Assembly (NCBI GenBank): GCA_027943245.1
Contig: JANDJZ010000143.1
Coordinates: forward strand, 62,001 to 126,000
DNA: 64,000 nt
Reading direction: 5' to 3'
Origin: Acanthamoeba sp. SK_2022b
Taxonomy: Eukaryota > Discosea > Longamoebia > Acanthamoebidae
Part shown: positions 16,522-25,596 of the stretch, one piece after another
How the letters are laid out: each line of letters opens with the position of its first letter
How positions within the stretch are numbered: position 1 is the stretch's first letter
Notes under the pieces: model-generated
What the model was told of the DNA's origin: nothing
Databases searched by the model: none
Seen by the model: only the letters and a program-made list of their open reading frames with translations
Translations under genes and position numbers: made by a program

Positions 16522-18828
16522 TCAGGCGATGCGCAGCGAAGGTTGCTGTTCGCTGCGGCGGATCACCACCGGAATCGACTTCGAGGTCGGGGTACCGGTG
16601 CCGTCGCCGAAGCTGGCCAGCGGCACCAGCGGGTTGGTTTCCGGGTAGTAGGCCGCCAGGTTGCCACGCGGAATGTCGTAACTCACCAGCTTGAACCCGT
16701 CCACTTTGCGCACCACGCCGTCGTTCCACAGGGTTTCTATCTCTACCCGTTCGCCATCCTGCAGGCCCAGCGCCGCCAGATCCTCCGGATGGATGAACAG
16801 CACTTCACGCTGACCGTAAACGCCGCGGTAGCGGTCATCCAGACCATAGATGGTGGTGTTGTACTGATCGTGCGAGCGCAGCGTTTGCAGGGTGAACGGC
16901 GCTTTCTCGCTGCCCAGCTGTGGGAACAGGGTGGTCGGCAGCGCGGCGGCGCTGAACTCTGCCTTGCCGCTCGGCGTGGCGAAGCGCAGTTCGGCGGCGG
17001 CATTGCCGAGGTAGAAACCGCCGGGCTGGTCGCAGCGCCGGTTGAAATCTTCGAAGCCGGGAATGGTGGCGGCGATGTGATCGCGGATCAGCGAATAGTC
17101 GTCGGCCAATTCCAGCCAATCCAGCTGCTGGGTGCCCAGCACCGCGTCGGCGATGCCGCAGACGATCGCCGTCTCCGAACGTTGGGTCTCCGCCAGCGGC
17201 TTGCCGATGCCTTCCGAGGCGTGGACCATGCTGAATGAATCCTCGACCGTAATGTACTGCGAGCCGCTGGCCTGTATGTCCAGCTCGGTGCGGCCGAGCG
17301 TCGGCAGGATCAGCGCGTCTTTGCCGGTCACCAGGTGGCTGCGGTTAAGCTTGGTGCTGATATGCACCGTCAAATCGCAGTTGCGCAGGGCACGGGCGGT
17401 GCGTTCGGTGTCCGGCGCCGCGGCGGCCAGGTTGCCGCCCAGCGCGATCAGCACTTTCACTTCGCCGCGCAGCATCGCTTCGATCGCTTCCACCGTGTTG
17501 TGGCCCAGCGCGCGATTGGCGGTGAAGTTAAAGTGGCGCTCCAGGCTGTCGAGCAGCGCCTTCGGCGACTTCTCGTCGATCCCCATGGTGCGGTTACCCT
17601 GGACGTTGCTGTGGCCGCGTACCGGGCACAGGCCGGCGCCCGGTTTGCCCAACTGCCCGAACAGCAGCTGCAGGTTGGTGATTTCACGCACCGTCGCAAT
17701 AGAGTGTTTATGCTGAGTCACGCCCATCGCCCAGGTGCAGATCACCCGTTCGGCGCCCTGATAGGTGGCCGCCGCCTGGCGCAGCTGCGCTTCGCTCAGG
17801 CCCGACTGTGCGGTAATGGTCTGCCACTCGGTGGCGTCTACCTGCGCCAGGTAAGCCTCCACGCCGACGCTGTGCCGTTCGATAAACGCCAGGTCGAACA
17901 GGGCAGGCTCGCCGGCGGCCAGGCGCTGACGGTGGGTTTCCAGCAGGGCTTTCACCATGCCGCGCACCGCCGCCATATCGCCGCCCAGATTCGGCTGGTA
18001 ATAGGAAGAGCTGATCGGCGAGGATTTTGGCGTCAGCATCTGTACCGGATCCTGCGGATCGGCGAACCTTTCCAGCCCGCGCTCGCGCAGGGTGTTGAAG
18101 CTGACGATACGCGCGCCGCGTCGGGCGGCGTTCTTCAGGCTGTGCAGCATGCGCGGGTGGTTGGTGCCGGGGTTTTGGCCAAACACGAAGATGGCGTCGG
18201 CCTTTTCGAAGTCATCGATGCGGATGGTGCCTTTGCCGACGCCGATGCTCTGCTTCAGCCCGACGCCGCTCGCCTCGTGGCACATATTGGAGCAGTCGGG
18301 GAAGTTGCTGGTGCCGAGCATGCGGCCGAACAGCTGATAAAGGTACGACGCTTCGTTGCTGGCACGGCCCGAGGTATACAGCTCGATCTGGTTCGGGTTG
18401 TCCATGCCGTTGATGTGTTTGGCGATCAGCGCCAGCGCGTCCGGCCAATGGATAGGTTCATAGTGGTCGGTTTCGGCGTTGTAGCGCATCGGATGGGTGA
18501 GGCGACCCTGATACTCGAGGAAATAGTCGCTCTGCTGCTGCAGCGTGCTGACGCTGTGGGCGGCGAAGAACTCAGGCTCCACGGCGCTGCGCGTCGCTTC
18601 CCAACTGACCGCTTTGGCGCCGTTTTCGCAGAAGCTGAAGGTGCTGTGGTTGTCGTCGCCCCAGGCGCAACCGGGGCAGTCGAAGCCGCGAGCCTTGTTG
18701 ACGCGCATCAGGTTGCGCATGTTTTTTAGCGTTTGTTTACTGTCGAGGACAAAGCGGGTGGTGGCTTCAAGCGAACCCCAGCCGCCCGCCGGGCCGGTAT
18801 AAGGCTTGATTGACGGTTTGAATTTCAT
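16522..18828 (-). CDS. FdhF/YdeP-family molybdopterin oxidoreductase
   Basis: A 768-residue molybdopterin enzyme with the domain order of the formate dehydrogenase alpha/YdeP family. The N-terminus contains GFDCPGCAWGDD, then LYTSGRASNEASYLYQLFGR, FPDCSNMCHEASGVGLKQSIGVGKGT, FGQNPGTNHPRML, and the C-terminal MopB-binding barrel with RSHDQYNTTIYGLDDRYRGVYG. It strongly resembles E. coli YdeP (759 residues, linked to acid resistance), whose substrate is not established. The protein lacks a twin-arginine leader, so it should be cytoplasmic. The gene is alone and convergent with the LysR gene; no accessory subunit is adjacent. Confidence 0.92.
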   Translation of the reverse strand: MKFKPSIKPYTGPAGGWGSLEATTRFVLDSKQTLKNMRNLMRVNKARGFDCPGCAWGDDNHSTFSFCENGAKAVSWEATRSAVEPEFFAAHSVSTLQQQSDYFLEYQGRLTHPMRYNAETDHYEPIHWPDALALIAKHINGMDNPNQIELYTSGRASNEASYLYQLFGRMLGTSNFPDCSNMCHEASGVGLKQSIGVGKGTIRIDDFEKADAIFVFGQNPGTNHPRMLHSLKNAARRGARIVSFNTLRERGLERFADPQDPVQMLTPKSSPISSSYYQPNLGGDMAAVRGMVKALLETHRQRLAAGEPALFDLAFIERHSVGVEAYLAQVDATEWQTITAQSGLSEAQLRQAAATYQGAERVICTWAMGVTQHKHSIATVREITNLQLLFGQLGKPGAGLCPVRGHSNVQGNRTMGIDEKSPKALLDSLERHFNFTANRALGHNTVEAIEAMLRGEVKVLIALGGNLAAAAPDTERTARALRNCDLTVHISTKLNRSHLVTGKDALILPTLGRTELDIQASGSQYITVEDSFSMVHASEGIGKPLAETQRSETAIVCGIADAVLGTQQLDWLELADDYSLIRDHIAATIPGFEDFNRRCDQPGGFYLGNAAAELRFATPSGKAEFSAAALPTTLFPQLGSEKAPFTLQTLRSHDQYNTTIYGLDDRYRGVYGQREVLFIHPEDLAALGLQDGERVEIETLWNDGVVRKVDGFKLVSYDIPRGNLAAYYPETNPLVPLASFGDGTGTPTSKSIPVVIRRSEQQPSLRIA

Positions 18829-19110
18829 GGTGACACTTCGCAGGTGGTTGTAGCTAAAAAGTAAACGCTTTTTTATGCGTCTTGCGTATTTATGTCACAA
18901 GTTTAGGGGCGCTGCGGGGTGGCGTCTAATCGAATGGGGCAATGGCGGCATAGAGCGCATCTATCGCCGGCGGGCAGTGCCGTAAACAAATGGTTGCATA
19001 AAGACACCCGCTACAAAAGAGTAATGGTTTCGTCTGAAAGTGAATTCATGCAGTCTATCTCGCGGATTATATTGGCATTTTATTCAGCCTGCGGGCCTGA
19101 GGAACACAGC

Positions 19111-20280
19111 GTGAAGCGTTCAGTATCAGTGGTAATCGGCGGCATATTGCTGCCTTTAGCGGCGCAGGCGTCGGAAACGACGCCCAATTTTCCTACCATG
19201 ACCCCGCCGGCGATAGACGCCGCCTCTTACGTTTTGATGGATTACACCACCGGCCAGGTGTTGGCCGCCGGCAATGCCGACGAACGGCGCAACCCGGCCA
19301 GCCTGACCAAACTCATGACCGGGTTGGTGATCGACCACGCGCTCGATCAGCACAAGATTGGCCTCGACGATGTCGTCACCGTGGGGAAAGACGCCTGGGC
19401 GCAGGGTAACCCGGTGTTCAAAGGATCTTCGTTGATGTTCCTGAAGCCAGGTGACAGGGTCACGGTACGCGATCTCAGCCGCGGTATCATCATCGATTCC
19501 GGCAACGACGCCTGCGTAGCGATGGCGGATTATGTGGCGGGCAGCCAGGCCAACTTCGTCAAGCTGATGAACGAGAAGAGCGCGCAGCTGGGCCTGCAGA
19601 ACACCCATTTCGAAACGGTACACGGGCTGGATGCGCCGGGGCAGTTCACCACCGCCGGCGATCTGGCGGTGATTGCGCGCGCCATCATTATGAGTGAACC
19701 GGCGGAATACCATATGTACAGCGAGAAGTCGCTGACCTGGAATGGCATCACGCAGCAGAACCGCAATGGCCTGCTGTGGGATAAGACGCTGCACGTCGAT
19801 GGGCTGAAAACCGGGCACACCGCCTCGGCCGGCTTCAACATCATCGCCTCCGCCACCGAAGGGGATCGCCGCCTGATCGCCGTGGTGATGGGCGGCAAAA
19901 GCGCTAAAGGGCGTGAGGAGCAGGCGCGTAAGCTGTTGACTTGGGGGCTGCGCGACTTTGCCACCGTACACCTGTTCAGCGCCGGCCAGAGTCTGGGGGA
20001 AGAGCCGGTCTGGTACGGCGAGAATCACCGGTTACCGGTCGGTAGCGCGCAAGAGCAGTCGCTTAGCCTGCCGAAAAGCGAGGCGGACAAGCTGAAGGCG
20101 CAGTACGTGATCAATGCCGCACGGCTGGAAGCGCCGATTGGCAAAGGGCAGACCGTTGGCGAGATCCGCATCAGCGACAATGGCCAGGTGGTGAAAACCT
20201 TGCCGCTGGTGGCGCTGCAGGCGGTGCCGCAGGGCGGCGTGTTCTCGCGCCTGGTGGATTACGTGAAGCTGAAGCTCTGA
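19111..20280 (+). CDS. dacD: D-alanyl-D-alanine carboxypeptidase DacD (PBP6b type)
   Basis: A 389-residue low-molecular-weight penicillin-binding protein that trims the terminal D-Ala of peptidoglycan stem peptides. The three active-site motifs are visible: SxxK in NPASLTKLM, SGN in IIDSGNDACVA and KTG in VDGLKTGHTASAGFN. A signal peptide (VKRSVSVVIGGILLPLAAQA) precedes the enzyme, and a C-terminal beta domain ends in a short amphipathic helix (FSRLVDYVKLKL) that anchors PBP5/6-type proteins at the membrane. Length and many segments (YHMYSEKSLTWNGITQQNRN) match E. coli DacD (388). I chose the GTG at 19111 because GAGGAA lies 6 nt upstream and a proper signal peptide starts there. Confidence 0.94.
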   Translation: MKRSVSVVIGGILLPLAAQASETTPNFPTMTPPAIDAASYVLMDYTTGQVLAAGNADERRNPASLTKLMTGLVIDHALDQHKIGLDDVVTVGKDAWAQGNPVFKGSSLMFLKPGDRVTVRDLSRGIIIDSGNDACVAMADYVAGSQANFVKLMNEKSAQLGLQNTHFETVHGLDAPGQFTTAGDLAVIARAIIMSEPAEYHMYSEKSLTWNGITQQNRNGLLWDKTLHVDGLKTGHTASAGFNIIASATEGDRRLIAVVMGGKSAKGREEQARKLLTWGLRDFATVHLFSAGQSLGEEPVWYGENHRLPVGSAQEQSLSLPKSEADKLKAQYVINAARLEAPIGKGQTVGEIRISDNGQVVKTLPLVALQAVPQGGVFSRLVDYVKLKL

Positions 20281-20344
20281 CTCGCCGGGCGGACGACGGT
20301 GCCCGGTGGTATACTGGTGCGAATGCCGATCATTGAGCCGCGCT

Positions 20345-21250
20345 ATGGATATTAAACAACTGATTTATTTGTGTAATTTAGAACGAGAACGTCACTTCGG
20401 CCGGGCGGCGGAGGCCAGCTTCGTTAGCCAGCCGACGCTATCCATGCGATTGAAAAATCTGGAAAAAGAGCTGGGTGTTTCGCTGATTAACCGCGGCAAC
20501 CATTTCGGCGGTTTTACCGCCGAAGGCGAGCGGGTGCTGGCGTGGGCGCGTGAGATCGTCTCGGTTTACCAGGGGCTGAAGCTGGAGGTGGAGTCGCTCA
20601 AGCACGGCTTGCACGGCACGCTGCGCCTTGGCGTGGTGCCGCAGTGCAGTATCTCGGTATCGGAAATGCTCAAGGCGGTCAGCGAGCGTTACCCGCATCT
20701 CGATTACCGGCTGGCGGTGCTGAGCGCCGATCAGCTGCTGGAGGCGCTGACGGCGCATACCGTTGACATCGGCATCGGCTTTTTCGAGCTGTCGACCTTA
20801 AAGGAGCTGCACTTCCAATCGCAACCGCTGGTGGAAACCGGCGTCGAGCTGGTATTTCATCCGCAACACTTTCCGAAGCTGGTGGGCGATACGCCGTTGC
20901 CGCTGGAGGCGGTTGCCGCGTTGCCGCTGTGCCTGGCCGAGCCGACGCGTTATTTCCGCCGCTATCTCGATCAACACTTCCGAGACGCCGGTTTGACGCT
21001 GCACACGCGGCTGGAGACCGCCTCGATCTTCCAACTGCTGGAGGGGATTTTCGTCGGCCTGGGCTGCGGGCTGTTCCCGCGCGGCCAGCTGCAATCGCCG
21101 CTGATGCCGGCGTTGCAGCGCCGTCCGGTGGCCATCGGCGCCATGCCGCGTCATGCGGCGGTGGTGGTCGATATGGCAGAGCGCGCCACGCCGTTGGCGC
21201 AAAAATTCTTCGACGCCGCCAGCGAGTGGCTGCGTCAGCAGAATGTCTAA
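20345..21250 (+). CDS. LysR-family regulator (CynR/OxyR-like)
   Basis: A 301-residue LysR-type regulator. The N-terminal helix-turn-helix (MDIKQLIYLCNLERERHFGRAAE, then SFVSQPTLSMRLKNLEKELG) is followed by an effector domain with LRLGVVPQCSISVSEML, VDIGIGFFELSTL and GLGCGLFPRG. No regulatory cysteine pair typical of OxyR is evident. The ATG at 20345 gives the usual LysR N-terminus; the frame is open 13 codons upstream without a ribosome site. It converges with the CMD-domain gene, which ends 43 nt beyond. A role in controlling that gene is possible but not shown. Confidence 0.88.
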   Translation: MDIKQLIYLCNLERERHFGRAAEASFVSQPTLSMRLKNLEKELGVSLINRGNHFGGFTAEGERVLAWAREIVSVYQGLKLEVESLKHGLHGTLRLGVVPQCSISVSEMLKAVSERYPHLDYRLAVLSADQLLEALTAHTVDIGIGFFELSTLKELHFQSQPLVETGVELVFHPQHFPKLVGDTPLPLEAVAALPLCLAEPTRYFRRYLDQHFRDAGLTLHTRLETASIFQLLEGIFVGLGCGLFPRGQLQSPLMPALQRRPVAIGAMPRHAAVVVDMAERATPLAQKFFDAASEWLRQQNV

Positions 21251-21293
21251 AACGCGGCGTATCACGGCCGGTAATCAGGCCGCGTAGCGGTCT

Positions 21294-22478
21294 TCAGTCG
21301 GCGGCGATGAAAGGCTCCGCATCGCCTAGCGTTTGGCGCAGCCGATTTTCCCAGGCGTAGAGCGCGGCGGTGAGGATCACTTCCAGTGCCTGCGCTTGAT
21401 TCAGGCCGCTGTTGAACAATGGCTGCACGCTCTGCGGGGTAAATTTCTCCGGTGCGCGCGTCAGCTCGGCGGCGGAGTGGATCACCGCGCGTTTGACCGT
21501 ATCCTCGGTAGATGCCAATCCCTGAGGCAGCCCGGCGAACAGCGCCTGAGTCAGTCCGTCATCCTGCAATTCATGCGCCACCGTGGCCGCGCAGTAGCGG
21601 CTGCCGTTGATGCGCGAGACCGCCAGCGTCGCCAGCGCTTTCAATCGGCTCGACAACCCATATCCTTCGGCATTGATGCCGTTAAACACGCCGTTGCGCT
21701 CACGCAGTGCGGCGGCATCGTGCGCCAGCAGCAGGTAATAAGATTCGGCGCGCGCCTGCGGGTGGCTCTGATCCAGCACGTCAAGCTGTTCGGCGGCGGC
21801 GGCTTCCGTGTCGATTGGCGGCAGGCGCGCAGTCCAGCTTAACTCTTCGGTGCTGAAAGCGACGCCATCGGCGTCTTCGACGTTTGGGAAACCGGGCACT
21901 ACCACCGCCGGTCGGCCGGCCAACGCCGCTACGCCCGCCACCACGCGCGCTTGGTAGCTGACAAAACCGATGATTTGCGAAAAGGTGACGATATCCGCCG
22001 GGCTCAGCCCGACGTCGCCAAGCTGCTGCAGCGCTCTGCGGCAAATCAGCGTGGGCTGGCTGGCGAGCTGGCGGGCGTATTGGGTGATCTGGGCGAGGCG
22101 GATATTGCTTTCACGGGAGGCGTCCGGGCTGTGCAGCGGGGCGAGGCGTGCGGCGTAGTGGCTACAGAGCGACTGCACGCCGGTCACCTGAGCGACGGTC
22201 AGCGCGGTGCTGAGTCGATCATAGGGTGACAATGTCACGTATCGTGATAGCGACACCTGGTCGGGAAACAGGGCGTGGTAACCGGCCAGCGAGGCGTTGA
22301 ATACCCCGGCGCGGGCGCCGAGCGCAGCGTTTAACGCTTCATCGGCGAAGGCGCCCAACCCCAGCAGAAAACGATCGCGCAGGGTAGCCGCCTGTGGCTC
22401 CAGCGGCGCATCGCCCCGCACGCTGCTTTGGGTTTCGTGATACCACTGGGCATTATGTTGTCGACGGAGTCGTTCCAT
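21294..22478 (-). CDS. Tandem CMD/AhpD-like domain protein
   Basis: A 394-residue protein made of two alkylhydroperoxidase D/carboxymuconolactone decarboxylase-like units. Unit 1 (about 45-190) contains YDRLSTALTVAQVTGVQSLCSHY and ends in DVGLSPADIVTFSQIIGFVSYQARVVAG; unit 2 (about 230-390) contains LKALATLAVSRINGSRYCAATVAHELQ and ends in NSGLNQAQALEVILTAALYAWENRLRQTLG. Each unit keeps one cysteine at the CxxC site of AhpD (SLCSHY, SRYCAA), so classic disulphide peroxidase chemistry is doubtful. Proteins of this sort occur in clusters with oligopeptide-type ABC transporters and luciferase-like monooxygenases; here the sap operon lies upstream. The function is not known. Confidence 0.8.
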   Translation of the reverse strand: MERLRRQHNAQWYHETQSSVRGDAPLEPQAATLRDRFLLGLGAFADEALNAALGARAGVFNASLAGYHALFPDQVSLSRYVTLSPYDRLSTALTVAQVTGVQSLCSHYAARLAPLHSPDASRESNIRLAQITQYARQLASQPTLICRRALQQLGDVGLSPADIVTFSQIIGFVSYQARVVAGVAALAGRPAVVVPGFPNVEDADGVAFSTEELSWTARLPPIDTEAAAAEQLDVLDQSHPQARAESYYLLLAHDAAALRERNGVFNGINAEGYGLSSRLKALATLAVSRINGSRYCAATVAHELQDDGLTQALFAGLPQGLASTEDTVKRAVIHSAAELTRAPEKFTPQSVQPLFNSGLNQAQALEVILTAALYAWENRLRQTLGDAEPFIAAD

Positions 22479-22503
22479 AGGGTCAATCCTTAATCATGAG
22501 CAA

Positions 22504-22534
22504 CAGCCACCGGTGCGTGCGGCAGCGGCGGCTG
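22504..22534 (-). other. Hairpin just upstream of the CMD gene
   Basis: Arms 22504-22511 and 22527-22534 (CAGCCACC / GGCGGCTG, one G-T pair) form an 8-bp stem about 26 nt before the CMD start codon, between it and the small CC-ending frame. It has no T run and so is not a simple terminator. It might act on translation. Confidence 0.4.
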
Positions 22535-22576
22535 GACAAAGAGTCAACATGCCCGCAGGCGGGGCGAAAGGTAGAT

Positions 22577-22678
22577 TTAGCGCAGCTCATCGCAGCACAG
22601 CGCGTGGCCGTAAACAGAGAAACCGGCGGCCAGCGTGAGCAGAAACTGCGTGAGGCGGCGATGGCGAAGGCTGTTCAT
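22577..22678 (-). CDS. Possible 33-residue leader peptide ending in CCDELR
   Basis: A short frame on the minus strand starts at ATG 22678 with AGGA 10 nt upstream and stops at 22577, 98 nt before the CMD gene. The peptide begins with a basic stretch (NSLRHRRLTQF), then a hydrophobic segment (LLTLAAGFSVYGHAL) and ends in adjacent cysteines, CCDELR. It could be a small secreted or membrane peptide, or a leader whose Cys-Cys codons sense cysteine supply. It is too short for coding statistics, so the call rests on ribosome site, composition and position. Confidence 0.45.
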   Translation of the reverse strand: MNSLRHRRLTQFLLTLAAGFSVYGHALCCDELR

Positions 22679-22859
22679 CAGTGCGATATCCTGTCGTATG
22701 AGAGGCTCAACGTAGGGGATATCCTCACCGATCGCCCTGGCGAGATAAAATAATGTTACGGACTAATCAATAACTGAAAGGAATAAAATATAAGGATATA
22801 TAACAAGAATGTAATTTGTATGTGCGCTTTCTCGCTAAGCGGCAGGCACGCGCGGCAAT

Positions 22860-22882
22860 AAAAAACCCGCCGCAGCGGGTTT
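22860..22882 (-). terminator. sap operon terminator
   Basis: AACCCGC (22864-22870) and GCGGGTT (22875-22881) around a CGCA loop, followed on the minus strand by a T run, form an intrinsic terminator 18 nt after the sapF stop. Confidence 0.85.
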
Positions 22883-22899
22883 GCATGTACAGCCGTGGC

Positions 22900-23712
22900 T
22901 CAGAAACGCCCGCCGTCGCGTCGCCAGGCGTCGGCGGTCAGCGCCTCGCCGAAGTGGCTGGCGATAAGTCGCTTGGTCAATTCGTGCAGCGGCGCCGCCA
23001 ATACCTCGGCGGTGCTGCCGCGCTCGACGATTTCCCCTTCGTGCATCACCAGCACCTGGTCGCTGATATGCTTCATCATGCCGAGGTGCTGGGTGACATA
23101 GATATAGGAAATACCGTGTTTTTCCTGCAGCTCAAGCATCAGGTTGATGATTTGCGAGCGCATCGACATGTCCAGCGAGGCCAGCGCCTCATCGGCGACG
23201 ATCACTTTCGGCTGCAGGATCAGCGCACGCGCCAGCGCGACGCGCTGTTTCTGCCCGGAAGCCAGCATGTGCGGATAGTAGTAGGCGTGATCCGGCAGCA
23301 TGCCGACCTGGCGTAATGTCTGGTTGATGCGCTGCTCGCGCTCGGCGGGTTCCAGACTGGTGTTCAGCCGCAGCGGCGCGTCCAGCAGCTGGCCGATGCG
23401 CTGGCGCGGGTTGAGCGAGGTGCTCGGATCCTGAAAAATCATGCGAATGCGCTGGCTGCGATAGCGATAATCGCCGAATTCCAGCGGATGATCGTCGATC
23501 AGCAGTTCGCCGGCGGTCGGTTCCACCATGCCGGAGAGCATCTTCGCCAGCGTGGATTTGCCGGAGCCGTTCTCGCCGATTACCGCCAGCGTCTGGCCTT
23601 CGCGCAGGGTAAAGCTGACCGATTTCACCGCCTCGACGTGCTGGCGGCGGAACAGACCGGTGCGGTAGCGGTAGGTTTTGCTCAGGTTGCGCACTTCCAA
23701 CAGCGTTTCCAT
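22900..23712 (-). CDS. sapF: Peptide ABC transporter ATP-binding protein SapF
   Basis: A 270-residue ABC ATPase, second nucleotide-binding subunit of the Sap transporter. Walker A is GENGSGKST, the signature is LASGQKQRVALARALIL and Walker B is VIVADEALASLD with the following H-loop VTQHLG. The signature Leu-Ala-Ser-Gly-Gln replaces the classic LSGGQ, as in other SapF proteins. Sap proteins confer resistance to cationic antimicrobial peptides; in E. coli SapBCDF has also been reported as a putrescine exporter. It is the last gene of sapABCDF, starting 1 nt after sapD. Confidence 0.96.
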   Translation of the reverse strand: METLLEVRNLSKTYRYRTGLFRRQHVEAVKSVSFTLREGQTLAVIGENGSGKSTLAKMLSGMVEPTAGELLIDDHPLEFGDYRYRSQRIRMIFQDPSTSLNPRQRIGQLLDAPLRLNTSLEPAEREQRINQTLRQVGMLPDHAYYYPHMLASGQKQRVALARALILQPKVIVADEALASLDMSMRSQIINLMLELQEKHGISYIYVTQHLGMMKHISDQVLVMHEGEIVERGSTAEVLAAPLHELTKRLIASHFGEALTADAWRRDGGRF

Positions 23713-23713
23713 G

Positions 23714-24706
23714 TTATTGCTCCTCCATGTTCAGCGGGAAGTGGCAGGCAAAGAAGTGGTTTTTGACCGGGCGCAGGCGTGGTGTTTCGATGCACTTCTT
23801 CTGTGCGTAAGGGCAGCGCGGCCCCAAGCGGCAGCCGATCGGCAGGTGTTCCAGCGAAGGAATGGCACCCGGCAGCGTGTTCAACCGGCTCTTGTGCGGC
23901 AGCGAGCGGCCGAAGTCCGGCATAGCGCGGATCAGCGCCTGGGTGTAAGGGTGGTGCGGCGCCGCCAGCAGCTCTTCGCACTGGGCGCTTTCCACCGTTT
24001 GCCCGCAGTACAGCACGTTCACCCGGTCGGCCCACTTGCTCATCATCTGCAAATCGTGGCTGATCAGCAAAATGGTGGTGTTGTTGTTCTGGTTGAGGCG
24101 CGCCAGCAGGCGGAAAATCTGCGCCTGGGTGGTCGGCTCCATGGCGTTGGTCGGCTCATCGGCGATCAGCAGGCGCGGCTGGTTGGCCAGCGCGATGGCG
24201 ATCATCACTTTCTGGCACTCGCCTTCGGTCAGCTCGTACGGGAAGCTGCCCATGATGTCGTCGTGATCCTTGATGCCGACGCGGTGCAGCAGTTCGATGG
24301 CGCGGCGTTTGCGCCAGTTGAAGCGCTGCCACCAGCGGCCCTTGTAGGTCCAGCCCGGAATGGCCTGCGCCAGCTGGCGGCCGATGCTTTCGGAAGGATC
24401 CAGACAGGACTGCGGCTCCTGGAAAATCATCGAGACGTTGTGGCCCACCAGTCTGCGCCGCTCGCGCGGGCTCAGCTGCAGCAGATCGATGTCGTCGAAG
24501 CGGAAACGGTCGGCGGTGACGCGCCAGTTGTCTTTGGTTACGCCGCAGATGGCTTTGGCGATCAGGCTCTTGCCGGAACCCGATTCGCCCACCAAGCCGC
24601 GCACCTCGCCCTCGGTCAGCGTCATGCTGACGCGATCGACCGCCTTGACCGGCCCTTCGGCGGTCATAAATTCAATCGTTAGATTGCGGATATCGAGTAA
24701 CGGCAT
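23714..24706 (-). CDS. sapD: Peptide ABC transporter ATP-binding protein SapD
   Basis: A 330-residue ABC ATPase of the oligopeptide type. Walker A is [12 protein letters not shown], the signature region is [18 protein letters not shown], and Walker B is [12 protein letters not shown], followed by [10 protein letters not shown]. The C-terminal extension holds [14 protein letters not shown], the cysteine-rich oligopeptide-transporter tail that binds an iron-sulphur cluster in some relatives. In E. coli SapD also supplies ATP binding for Trk potassium uptake. Its length equals E. coli SapD. The start codon shares a base with the sapC stop, indicating translational coupling. Confidence 0.96.
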   Translation of the reverse strand: MPLLDIRNLTIEFMTAEGPVKAVDRVSMTLTEGEVRGLVGESGSGKSLIAKAICGVTKDNWRVTADRFRFDDIDLLQLSPRERRRLVGHNVSMIFQEPQSCLDPSESIGRQLAQAIPGWTYKGRWWQRFNWRKRRAIELLHRVGIKDHDDIMGSFPYELTEGECQKVMIAIALANQPRLLIADEPTNAMEPTTQAQIFRLLARLNQNNNTTILLISHDLQMMSKWADRVNVLYCGQTVESAQCEELLAAPHHPYTQALIRAMPDFGRSLPHKSRLNTLPGAIPSLEHLPIGCRLGPRCPYAQKKCIETPRLRPVKNHFFACHFPLNMEEQ

Positions 24707-25596
24707 TATTCCACCCCGGCATTGATTGCGCGGCGCATACCGTCGCCTAACAGGTTAACCAGCAGCACGCTGACGAGGATGGCCGCGCCGGGCAGCATCA
24801 CCGTCCAGGGCGCGACGTACACCAGCTCGAGCGAATCGCCGAGCATCGCTCCCCATTCTGGCGAAGGCAGCTGCGCGCCGAGATCGAGGAAGCCGAGCGC
24901 GGCAATATCCAAAATGGCCATCGACAGCGCGCGGGTGAACTCGGTCACCAGCACCGCCGCAATGTTCGGCATCACTGCGTACCACAGGATCTGCAGCGTG
25001 GAAGCGCCGTCGAGCCGCGCAGCCACCACGTATTCTTTATCCAGCTCGTCGTGCACCGCGCTGTAGATGGTGCGCACCATGCGCGGCAGCAAGGCGAGCC
25101 ATACCGCCAGCATGGCGTGTTCAAGTTTGGGGCCGATAAACGCCACCACCACGATCGCCAGCAGCAGCGAGGGAATGGACAGCAGGGTATCGAGAATGTG
25201 GTTGAGCACCGCCGAGCGCAGCCCGTGAGTGACGCCGGCGAACACGCCGAGGATCACCCCGCAGAAGGCCGCAGCCAGCGTCACCGCCAGCGCCGAGCCG
25301 AAGGTGGCGGCAGTGCCGGTCAACAGGCGGCTGAGGATGTCGCGCCCGAGATCGTCGGTGCCGAGAAAGAACGACACGTTGCCGTAGCGCGACCAGGAAG
25401 GCGGCAGCAGCTGATAACCGAGGAACTGCTGATCCAGCGCGTAGGGCGCCAGCAGGCTACCGAACAGCGACAGCAGCAGCAGGGCGATCACGCCGTAAAA
25501 ACCGATCATCGCCAGCGCGTCGCCGTAGAAAATCCGCCAGGTGTAGCGCAGCGGGCTCGGCATCTTTTTCTCGCGGTATACGTTATCGAAGGGCAT
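24706..25596 (-). CDS. sapC: Peptide ABC transporter permease SapC
   Basis: A 296-residue inner-membrane permease of the DppC/OppC type. A cytoplasmic N-terminus is followed by a first span ([25 protein letters not shown]), a periplasmic loop with [18 protein letters not shown], and four to five further spans containing the EAA loop ([22 protein letters not shown]). It pairs with SapB. The start overlaps the end of sapB by 14 nt. It matches E. coli SapC in length. Confidence 0.96.
   Translation of the reverse strand: MPFDNVYREKKMPSPLRYTWRIFYGDALAMIGFYGVIALLLLSLFGSLLAPYALDQQFLGYQLLPPSWSRYGNVSFFLGTDDLGRDILSRLLTGTAATFGSALAVTLAAAFCGVILGVFAGVTHGLRSAVLNHILDTLLSIPSLLLAIVVVAFIGPKLEHAMLAVWLALLPRMVRTIYSAVHDELDKEYVVAARLDGASTLQILWYAVMPNIAAVLVTEFTRALSMAILDIAALGFLDLGAQLPSPEWGAMLGDSLELVYVAPWTVMLPGAAILVSVLLVNLLGDGMRRAINAGVE

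Larger units (their letters stand above)
22479..22899. other. Region between the CMD gene and sapF
   Basis: Apart from the small CC-ending frame and the hairpins listed, the stretch from about 22740 to 22830 is very AT-rich and probably holds the leftward promoter (for example TTGTTA and TATATT boxes on the minus strand). An 85-codon rightward frame (22496-22753) is the antisense of this leader region and is not supported. Confidence 0.45.

Noticed and set aside
22496..22753. 85-codon rightward frame between the CMD gene and sapF
   Set aside because: No ribosome site, basic composition with no similarity, and antisense to the better-supported small CC-ending frame.
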